From: Mucilaginibacter sp.
GTDB taxonomy: Bacteria; Bacteroidota; Bacteroidia; Sphingobacteriales; Sphingobacteriaceae
Reading direction: 5' to 3'
NCBI GenBank assembly: GCA_028288315.1
Contig: JAQBNY010000257.1
Location: 1 to 15,952, forward strand
Length of the DNA: 15,952 bases
Position numbers and translations under genes: made by a program. The notes under the pieces are model-generated. The model was not told where the DNA came from and did not search any database. It saw only the letters and a list, made by a program, of their open reading frames with translations. Each line of letters begins with the position of its first letter. The stretch's first letter is position 1. This document shows positions 1-6,921 of the stretch, one piece after another.

Positions 1-450
1 GATATATTAAAAGGCTTTACTTATTATAGTGAAGGGTATTTTGAAATTCCCTATGAGGAAGCACTTGAAACGGAAGCTCAAATTACCGCGAAACCCGGCC
101 AAACTAATATTGCCCGTTTAGAGACCATTATTCCCGACCAGCAGTTTGCCGGTAAAAAGGTGGAGTATTTAATGAAAGAGGATGACCTCATAGTATCTGG
201 CAGTGATGAAACACGCGAGGCTTCAAACATATTCACCATACCATCAGAGTGGGTTAATGCCCCGCACCTGCAAATAAAATATAACAATGCCGATGGCAAA
301 TTTTACCTGGCCTCTTTTGGTGAAATAACTACCTTAAACGAGGTAACTGTAGAGCGTTGCGACGTAAATTCACCTAAATGGGTGGAGTTGCCGGTTAACT
401 CACGCATGTTACTTAACGGAATTATTGGCTTAAACCTGTTTAAAGCATAG
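1..450 (+). CDS. FHA-like domain protein, 3' part only
   Basis: The reading frame is open from the left edge to the TAG at 448-450, giving 149 visible residues; the true start lies outside the window (the ATG at 160 is internal). The last ~85 residues look like a degenerate forkhead-associated domain. There is an N-A-P-H stretch (H at visible residue 89) where FHA domains have S-x-x-H, then a strand, 'GKFYLASFG', then T-L-N-E (N113), a W-x-x-L-P turn and a final hydrophobic strand. The phosphothreonine-contacting Ser appears replaced by Asn, so binding may be lost or altered. The ~50 residues before it are not recognised. It sits 1 nt upstream of a small ORF and then the PP2C gene, and a second, canonical FHA gene lies further along the same cluster, which supports the call. 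The FHA assignment rests on pattern and context only. Confidence 0.6.
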   Translation, partial: DILKGFTYYSEGYFEIPYEEALETEAQITAKPGQTNIARLETIIPDQQFAGKKVEYLMKEDDLIVSGSDETREASNIFTIPSEWVNAPHLQIKYNNADGKFYLASFGEITTLNEVTVERCDVNSPKWVELPVNSRMLLNGIIGLNLFKA

Positions 451-451
451 C

Positions 452-550
452 ATGTCACATATTTTATCCATAGGTTTATTAGTAATTGGCATTTGCCTTT
501 TGGTCACCCATTTTATTGATATTAAAAAATCCGGTAAACGCAATGGCTAA
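452..550 (+). CDS. possible 32-residue single-pass membrane peptide
   Basis: This short frame starts with ATG one base after the stop of the FHA-like gene (TAG-C-ATG) and ends in TAA at 548-550. Its stop overlaps the start of the PP2C gene in the 8-base string ATGGCTAA. The product has one hydrophobic segment (about residues 4-21, rich in I, L, V, G) followed by a basic tail (KKSGKRNG), the layout of a membrane peptide with a cytoplasmic C-terminus. The exact packing between two genes, and the same kind of 8-base overlap at the FHA/kinase junction (ATGAGTAA, 6914-6921), argue that it is translated and coupled to the phosphatase gene. I do not recognise the family. It could still be a chance ORF in a short spacer. 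Confidence 0.5.
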   Translation: MSHILSIGLLVIGICLLVTHFIDIKKSGKRNG

Positions 551-2012
551 AAACTACTTTGGATTAACCGATACCGGCAAAGTTCGGGATAACAATGAGG
601 ATACTTTTATTGCAGACACCGTTGCGAGAAACAGCCTTGTGCTGGTGGCTGTTATTGATGGGGTAGGCGGTTACAACGGTGGTGAGGTGGCCGCGGCTAT
701 TGCCAAAGATGTAATTGCCCAACAATTAAACAATCTGGAGGGTGACTATATCCCCGCTATGATAGAAGCTTTACGGTTGGCTAGCAGAAGTATCTTCGAT
801 AAAAAACAGCTTGATAAGGACCTGGAAGGCATGGCCTGCGTAGTTACTACGGCGCTGGTTGATATTGAGAATAACACGTTTTACTATGCCCATGTAGGAG
901 ATACCCGCCTGTATTTGCTGCGCGATGAATCGCTGGTTAAAATAACTAAAGATCATTCCTTTGTAGGTTTTCTGGAAGATTCGGGCAGGCTAACGGAAAC
1001 AGCTGCCATGAATCACCCTAAACGGAACGAGATAAATAAAGCACTTGGTTTTACCACCGTCATAGATACCGATGAAAGCTTTATTGAAACCGGGCAATCG
1101 CCTTTCTTACCGGGCGATATGCTGCTGCTTTGCAGCGATGGGTTGACTGATTTGGTTGATAAAAGCAGCATTACAGCTATCATCACTCAAGATATATCCT
1201 TACAGGAAAAAGCAACACAACTAATAGCTGCTGCCAATGCAAATGGCGGTAAAGACAATGTTACCGTGGTGCTGGTACAAAACAATAAAACATCACATAA
1301 GCCCGCTGCAGTAATGCCTGCTGCTGTTTTAAAAAAAAACACTAATGCAGCCGACGCGGAAATGATCCCTAACCGGAAAAATACTGTAGCCGAAACCCAA
1401 TCAAATTTAAAACCTATGGCCCAGAATAGAAGCAATGGCTTAACCATTTTGCTGGCCGTTTTATGCCTGGCATTCGCAGCTTCAAGCGTATGGTTGTATT
1501 TGCAATGGCAAAAGAGCAATAAGCCAGTAGTACAGCCTGTCAAATCTGTTGCAGTGCAAGATCCGCCCATTCGTAACCCGGACGAGATAAGGCTGCAAAA
1601 CTTATTAAACAACCTTAAAAGAGATACCTTAAATCTTTCTGATACAGCCTTTAAGCAAGCCATCATTATAAGCGATACCTTACATATCCAAAAGAGTACT
1701 TTATATATTAAGGGTAAGGGAAATATTGTTTTAAAGCGTGATAGTGCCTATCATGGTCCGGCAATGGGTATTGCTGCACAATGCAAGGTAATTGTGCTTG
1801 ATAATATAAAATTTGATGGTTTTGATACAGGGATTTCTCTATTTAATACTTCCCTTTATTTAAGAAATACACAGTTTACTAATTGCCGTTTAGCCGTACA
1901 AAAACAATATTTTTTAGCCGATAAAAAGTTTATAACTGCAGATTTCCCGGGTACACAAATTCAAGCAGATACAGTAGCTAAAATTATTAAAAAACCTAAT
2001 GGAGCCCGATAA
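543..2012 (+). CDS. membrane-anchored PP2C-type Ser/Thr phosphatase with periplasmic beta-rich domain
   Basis: A 489-residue protein. The ATG at 543 is preferred over an in-frame TTG at 486 because the PP2C fold begins at once (MAKNYFGLTDTGKVRDNNED) and the extension would only read through the small upstream ORF. PP2C motifs run in order: RDNNED (15-20), VIDGVGG (38-43; metal ligand D39), HVGDTR (117-122), LCSDGLTD (196-203; D199) and GGKDN (235-239; D238), so all metal-binding aspartates are present and metal-dependent hydrolysis of phospho-Ser/Thr is expected. A linker (~250-298) leads to one membrane helix (~299-322). The remaining ~165 residues would be periplasmic and look like short beta-solenoid rungs (LYIKGKGNIVL, KVIVLDNIKF, SLYLRNTQF). 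This resembles the plan of actinobacterial PstP with a different sensor domain. It overlaps the SEDS-PBP gene by 14 nt. Its likely partner is the kinase at 6914-8311. Confidence 0.95.
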   Translation: MAKNYFGLTDTGKVRDNNEDTFIADTVARNSLVLVAVIDGVGGYNGGEVAAAIAKDVIAQQLNNLEGDYIPAMIEALRLASRSIFDKKQLDKDLEGMACVVTTALVDIENNTFYYAHVGDTRLYLLRDESLVKITKDHSFVGFLEDSGRLTETAAMNHPKRNEINKALGFTTVIDTDESFIETGQSPFLPGDMLLLCSDGLTDLVDKSSITAIITQDISLQEKATQLIAAANANGGKDNVTVVLVQNNKTSHKPAAVMPAAVLKKNTNAADAEMIPNRKNTVAETQSNLKPMAQNRSNGLTILLAVLCLAFAASSVWLYLQWQKSNKPVVQPVKSVAVQDPPIRNPDEIRLQNLLNNLKRDTLNLSDTAFKQAIIISDTLHIQKSTLYIKGKGNIVLKRDSAYHGPAMGIAAQCKVIVLDNIKFDGFDTGISLFNTSLYLRNTQFTNCRLAVQKQYFLADKKFITADFPGTQIQADTVAKIIKKPNGAR

Positions 2013-5000
2013 ACCCTTAACTGTTAGCAGGCAAAAGGAACGATTGTTTATATTACTTATAGCCGTTCTGTTTTTGTTTTTATTCTTCAGGCTGTTTACA
2101 GTGCTACAATTGCGTTTTGCAGATGTTGATAAGCGCCTGCAGGATGGCACTATGGTAAACCTGAACAGTAGCGACCCGGCAGGTAAAATTCGCAACCTGC
2201 TTACCAAAGGCTATTATTTTGACGATAAACGAGATGTTGAACTTATTACCGCAACTGTTGGCAACAATATTGGCGTTGGCGATAAAATTGATAACGTAGG
2301 AGAACTTAATAAACGCAAATATTACATAATTGCCGATGATGCTTTTGCCAAAGGCGGCAAGTCTTTTAAAAGCAGGGTTACCGCCTCGCGCTCATTATTG
2401 GGCTATACCGGTGATGATTCGGTAAGGTTTATACAGGAGAGAAGGAATCCGCCAAACTTGCCATCGGTAAACAACCTGGCAATGGGCAGCTACAGCATTA
2501 GTGGCAGAATTGGTAATGAAAAATTACCTGTACCCGGCGTTTTAATTCGCCTGGATATGATTTTACCGCAGGATAGTATTTATAACGACGAGCTAACAGA
2601 AGACGTAAAGCCGATCACCGAGAATGGCAACGGCATCAAAAAAGTATATCTGCCTGATAGCGCTGGCAAGCGCCGGTTGCAGGCATTAACTGCCTACGCC
2701 CGTACCGATGGGCAGGGTAATTACAGTTTTAAAAACCTGCCAACAGGCAAAGCTTTTAAAGTGCTGCCATTACAGCCGGGTTACCAGTTTGGTGCATCGC
2801 AGGGGGTAGAGAATTTGAGTGAAGATGTAAGGTTTACCTTTAATCAGTCGCCGCATACTGTTAAGCTGTTTTCAACGCGCGATTTTAATATCCTTAAAAA
2901 AGAAAAGACATTCATTGTTCGTACTCCCGAAGAATTTAATGAATGGTTCTGGATCATCGCGGCAAGCTTTGTAGGAATGTTTTTGTTAGTGCATATTATC
3001 TTTTCATGGAAATTCAGCACTGCAGATCAATTGATATTGCCAGTGGTTATGCTGCTTACCGGTATATCGTTTTTAACGCTACTGAGCTTACAGGATCCGC
3101 TTCGCGACCGCTTTTTAGCTAAGGATACACTGGTTTATTTAAGCATCGGCTTAGCTTCTATGATTTTAATGATGCAGTTTAACATGCGCCGGTTTACACC
3201 CGACTCATGGATATACCGGATGCTTGTGTTCAAGAACAGTAGTACCGCATCAAACGGTTGGCCCTGGATAGTTACGGCCGCAGGGCTATTAGCCATGACT
3301 ATTGTATTTGGTACCGGCCCGGAGGGGAGTGGGGTTAAGGTTAACCTGTTTGGTTTTCAACCCAGCGAAATAGTAAAATATTTGATTATCCTTTTTCTGG
3401 CAGGATTTTTTTCCGCTAATGAAAAACTTATAAGCGAGTACACCAGATGGACAAAACGCTGGTCGTTCTTTTCATTTGCATTAATTGCCATTTTGATGAC
3501 GCTGCTGCTGTTTTTAATACTGGGCGATTTAGGTCCGGCTATGGTGGTATGCTTTACTTTTATAGCGTTGTTCTCCTTTTCGCGGGGCGATTTTATGTTT
3601 ATGGCTGGCGCCGTGGTGCTGTACGTATTAGTATCATGGATTGTTAAAAATGTGTGGCTGTCTGCATTAATAACCGCAAGCATTGTAGCATTAGTAATTA
3701 TGTTTAAGCGCAGGTCATTAAGTGAATCAGCCATAATGGTATTGATCATAATGGCAGCGTTCCTTACAATTGATCAAATACCCTACTTAGGTAAACTGTT
3801 CCCCGGTCCGGTACAGCGTTTGGTTGACCGTAAGGCAATTTGGGAAGATGCCTGGAATAATGAAGTTTACGGTGGCGACCAGGTAGCCAATGGCCTTTGG
3901 GCTATGTCAAGCGGTGGCGTATCCGGCCAGGGTGTAGGCGAAGGCTTTGCTAAAACCATTCCCGAGGCACATACCGATATGATATTGCCATCAATGGGTG
4001 AAGAATTTGGGTGGACGGGTATTGTCTGTATTTTTCTGCTATTCCTGCTATACCTGCATCGCTCCATCATCATAGGCCGGCGAACGGGCACACCATTCCT
4101 GTTCTATGTTTGTGCCGGGATAGGGATCTCAACCTTTGTACAGTTCCTGCTTATTGCAGGCGGTTCTATAGGTGCACTGCCGCTATCCGGCGTGTCATTA
4201 CCTTTCCAGAGTTACGGGGGCTCATCATTAGTGGCCAACTTACTGGCGTCGGGTTTTTTGCTTTCGGCATCATTGGTGCGGGGTACGCCGGTGCAAATGA
4301 ATTACATCTCAAAACAACAAGATAAAAACCTGGTGCCTGCATTAATTGCGGCTTGTATGGGCATTTTGCTGTTAACGGTAAGCATATCTCGGTATTTATT
4401 TAACAATAAAAAGTGGGTGGTGCAGCCGGCGTTGGTGGCTGATAGAGGCGGAGCCAGAATGTTCAGCTATAATCCACGCATTGCTATACTAATGAACCGT
4501 TTGCAAGCTGGTAACCTATATGATCGGGATGGTGTACTACTGGCGACAAGCAAGCCTGATATGATACGGAAGCAGCACGCTAAGCTGGCCGTAGCAGGCG
4601 CGCAAGGTTATAATATTGATTCGGCTATGCATAAGCGGCTGGATAGGTATTATCCGTTTGAAGAACAAATGTTTTTTTGGACGGGCGATGCTAACACGGG
4701 TGTTTTCAACGGCAGCAGTAACGGTTATTTTGCCGAGTACGAGCATGCAGCAGAGCTACGAGGCTTTAAACTGCCTACCACTAACTACAATGTTACCGCC
4801 CACCGTTACCGTGAAGATAGGTTTCTGGCCCGTGGTGTTAAGGAAATGACGGTAGTGAAGAAAGATTACAGCGCGTTATCGCCTTTACTACTGGCGGGTA
4901 TAAACAGCAAGGAAGTGGAAGCTTTTAAAAACCGTAACCGGGATGTAAGGCTCACCATGGATGCCGGTTTGCAAACAAGTATCCAAAATTCTATTGCGGC

Positions 5001-6063
5001 TGATACTGCTTTGCTGGATAACCGGGTATCGGTAGTGATAATGGAATCAGGTACGGGTGATGTACTTACCTCTGCGGTTTATCCGCTGCCGCCTATTCAC
5101 GATTGGGAAAGACTTACCATGAGTAATGCCGAGCAAAATCAATTGGCGGGGTGGATGACCACTACTGATCTGGGCTTTACTTTAGCTACACAGCCCGGCT
5201 CAACCGCTAAACTGATAACCACAATGGCATCATTTAACAAGTTGGGTTTAGCTGCCGCAAGCAAAACATACCATGTATCCTTACAGGAGCGTATCCGTAC
5301 CAAGGGCATAGAGCCTGACGAAACCGGTGTTATAACCCTTGAAAAAGCCGTTGCTAAGTCAAACAACGTGTATTTTATAAAACTGGCAAATGAGGAGCAT
5401 TTGCAGGAAGATATGGCCACTTTATACTTAAAAACAGGCATGTTTTTGCATGGGGTGGGTGGTTACTACTATGGCAGAGAAAAACAGAATACTACCCAGG
5501 AAGAAAAATGGCGGGCGCTATGGCGTAAAACCGAATTTAATACCAAGCCAAGGTACGATCCTAATAACATTCGCAAAACGCGTGCAAAAGGTATCTCAGG
5601 CATGGCATGGGGGCAGGGTGAGTTAATATCAACACCGGCAGCTGTTGCAAGGCTGGCATCAGGTATAGCCAATAACGGTACTATGCCAAACAACAGGTAC
5701 GTTTTAAAAGTAAGTGATTCTGCAACAGTAGTTAAGCCGGGCATCAAAATAGCTAACGATCCAAAATATGCCGAATTATTACGTGGCTATATGATAAAGC
5801 AAAGCGAGGCCAAAACTTATACTTTAGGCCTTGCAGTAGCGGGTAAAACAGGTACGCCAGAGCGTATCTGGAAAGGGGGACAAATAAATGATGGATGGTA
5901 TGTATTTTTTGCGCCAAAGGCAAAGGGGCCGGGCAATATGGTGGTTTGTATTCGTGTTGAATCTACAAAGGGCTCGTCAGATGCGGTTAAACTTGCCGGG
6001 CAGCATGTGATACCTTATTTGCTTAAAAAAGGTTATATTAAAAGCATTGTTGCAAACAAGTAA
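1999..6063 (+). CDS. SEDS glycosyltransferase (RodA/FtsW family) fused to class B PBP transpeptidase
   Basis: One uninterrupted 1354-residue frame. Residues 16-36 form a membrane helix, followed by ~280 extracytoplasmic residues that include a CnaB/carboxypeptidase-regulatory-like beta domain (~164-262). Residues ~316-770 are a multi-pass SEDS module with FQPSEI (453-458), LGDLGPA, a PExHTDMILP loop (H658, D660) and the signature PFQSYGGSS (735-743). A further helix (~778-801) opens the PBP part, which has a YDRDG motif, an STAK nucleophile motif (S1068, K1071), SNN (1121-1123) and KTGT (1283-1286). All three penicillin-binding motifs are intact. The SEDS half should polymerise lipid II into glycan strands and the PBP half should crosslink them. 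The 'ADxxILPVVxLLTGI' segment near residue 342 and the PBP N-terminal region resemble actinobacterial RodA and PbpA. No internal stop or frame change is seen, so this is a real fusion. Flanking phosphatase, FHA and kinase genes suggest phospho-control. Confidence 0.95.
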   Translation: MEPDKPLTVSRQKERLFILLIAVLFLFLFFRLFTVLQLRFADVDKRLQDGTMVNLNSSDPAGKIRNLLTKGYYFDDKRDVELITATVGNNIGVGDKIDNVGELNKRKYYIIADDAFAKGGKSFKSRVTASRSLLGYTGDDSVRFIQERRNPPNLPSVNNLAMGSYSISGRIGNEKLPVPGVLIRLDMILPQDSIYNDELTEDVKPITENGNGIKKVYLPDSAGKRRLQALTAYARTDGQGNYSFKNLPTGKAFKVLPLQPGYQFGASQGVENLSEDVRFTFNQSPHTVKLFSTRDFNILKKEKTFIVRTPEEFNEWFWIIAASFVGMFLLVHIIFSWKFSTADQLILPVVMLLTGISFLTLLSLQDPLRDRFLAKDTLVYLSIGLASMILMMQFNMRRFTPDSWIYRMLVFKNSSTASNGWPWIVTAAGLLAMTIVFGTGPEGSGVKVNLFGFQPSEIVKYLIILFLAGFFSANEKLISEYTRWTKRWSFFSFALIAILMTLLLFLILGDLGPAMVVCFTFIALFSFSRGDFMFMAGAVVLYVLVSWIVKNVWLSALITASIVALVIMFKRRSLSESAIMVLIIMAAFLTIDQIPYLGKLFPGPVQRLVDRKAIWEDAWNNEVYGGDQVANGLWAMSSGGVSGQGVGEGFAKTIPEAHTDMILPSMGEEFGWTGIVCIFLLFLLYLHRSIIIGRRTGTPFLFYVCAGIGISTFVQFLLIAGGSIGALPLSGVSLPFQSYGGSSLVANLLASGFLLSASLVRGTPVQMNYISKQQDKNLVPALIAACMGILLLTVSISRYLFNNKKWVVQPALVADRGGARMFSYNPRIAILMNRLQAGNLYDRDGVLLATSKPDMIRKQHAKLAVAGAQGYNIDSAMHKRLDRYYPFEEQMFFWTGDANTGVFNGSSNGYFAEYEHAAELRGFKLPTTNYNVTAHRYREDRFLARGVKEMTVVKKDYSALSPLLLAGINSKEVEAFKNRNRDVRLTMDAGLQTSIQNSIAADTALLDNRVSVVIMESGTGDVLTSAVYPLPPIHDWERLTMSNAEQNQLAGWMTTTDLGFTLATQPGSTAKLITTMASFNKLGLAAASKTYHVSLQERIRTKGIEPDETGVITLEKAVAKSNNVYFIKLANEEHLQEDMATLYLKTGMFLHGVGGYYYGREKQNTTQEEKWRALWRKTEFNTKPRYDPNNIRKTRAKGISGMAWGQGELISTPAAVARLASGIANNGTMPNNRYVLKVSDSATVVKPGIKIANDPKYAELLRGYMIKQSEAKTYTLGLAVAGKTGTPERIWKGGQINDGWYVFFAPKAKGPGNMVVCIRVESTKGSSDAVKLAGQHVIPYLLKKGYIKSIVANK

Positions 6064-6129
6064 ATAGTGGTTGGGTTATGCAATATATTATCACGTTTAA
6101 AGGTTCAATAACAATTACGTAACAGCAAA

Positions 6130-6921
6130 ATGTTTAATTTATTTAAAAGCGATAAGGAAAATAAGCCGGCTGACGTAAAAGGCGTCCGTTATGAATTGCT
6201 CCAATTTGTGAAGCAAGAACTGCAAAAAGCCGAAGGCGGTGAAGGTGGAAACATCAGGGGTTTGAACCTTTATATATCCTGCCCTGTATCGCAGTGCGCA
6301 ATATATGAAGCTGCAGTTTATGCAGATGAGCCAGACGTTTTTAAGGACGAAGTTCAGCGTATTGCTGATGACTATGCTGTTGCCTTGCCTGAAAACTGGA
6401 TAATGGAGGTGATTTTGAACCAGGAATTTCCACCGGAGGCTGTTAAGTCGAACAAGCTGGATGCTGCGTTCTTTATTAAAACGAGTAAGAATTTTATTAA
6501 GCTGAGTGCATCTGCCTACATCAGGGCTTTAAGCGGAGAGACGGAGAAACTGGAGTATAACATCACATCAGGCGGAGATAAAATAAACATTGGCCGTGAT
6601 AAAAAGGCACAGGCCGATGACGGATTTTTCCGCACCAACCAAATCGCTTTCCCATCTGAAAGCAGCAACGGCAGCAATAAATTTGTTAGCCGGCAACATG
6701 CCCACATTGAGTGGAACAATGATGCAGGTAAGTTTATGATATTTGCGGATGAAGGTGGTATTCCGCCACGTAATAAAATCAAAATACGAAGTGAGAAAAG
6801 TGAGGATGTAATCAAATTGAGTTCAACACATATAGGCCACCAGCTACAGGAAGGCGATCAGATCATATTAGGCGAATCGGCCGTTTTAGAGTTTAGCTAT
6901 CAACCTGCAACGAATGAGTAA
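6130..6921 (+). CDS. FHA domain protein (phosphothreonine reader)
   Basis: A 263-residue soluble protein with no signal peptide or membrane helix. Residues ~1-130 form an unrecognised alpha/beta region. The C-terminal ~120 residues are a canonical FHA domain: NIGRD (G155-R156), SRQH (S187, H190), then the loop around PPRN (N215), and a final ILGESAVLEF strand. GR, SxxH and N are the residues that bind phosphothreonine, so this copy should be functional, unlike the FHA-like remnant at the left edge. A long insert rich in Ser, Asn and Gly (~170-184) precedes SRQH. The gene starts 66 nt after the SEDS-PBP gene, the only real gap in the cluster, where I see no clear terminator. It overlaps the kinase gene by 8 nt (ATGAGTAA), so the two are probably translationally coupled. 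It is a likely reader of sites phosphorylated by that kinase. Confidence 0.9.
   Translation: MFNLFKSDKENKPADVKGVRYELLQFVKQELQKAEGGEGGNIRGLNLYISCPVSQCAIYEAAVYADEPDVFKDEVQRIADDYAVALPENWIMEVILNQEFPPEAVKSNKLDAAFFIKTSKNFIKLSASAYIRALSGETEKLEYNITSGGDKINIGRDKKAQADDGFFRTNQIAFPSESSNGSNKFVSRQHAHIEWNNDAGKFMIFADEGGIPPRNKIKIRSEKSEDVIKLSSTHIGHQLQEGDQIILGESAVLEFSYQPATNE

Noticed and set aside
486..542. Longer start (TTG at 486) for the PP2C phosphatase
   Set aside because: The extra 19 residues are an out-of-frame reading of the small membrane ORF and add no known domain; ATG at 543 begins exactly at the PP2C fold.
1187..1666. Minus-strand 159-codon ORF
   Set aside because: It is entirely inside the phosphatase gene on the opposite strand and has no motif; a shadow.
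3357..3749. Minus-strand 130-codon ORF
   Set aside because: It lies opposite the SEDS membrane region; complements of transmembrane codons often stay open.
6064..6129. Possible terminator or separate promoter between the SEDS-PBP and FHA genes
   Set aside because: No hairpin with a T-run and no good TTTG/TAnnTTTG pair is visible; read-through is the simpler view.
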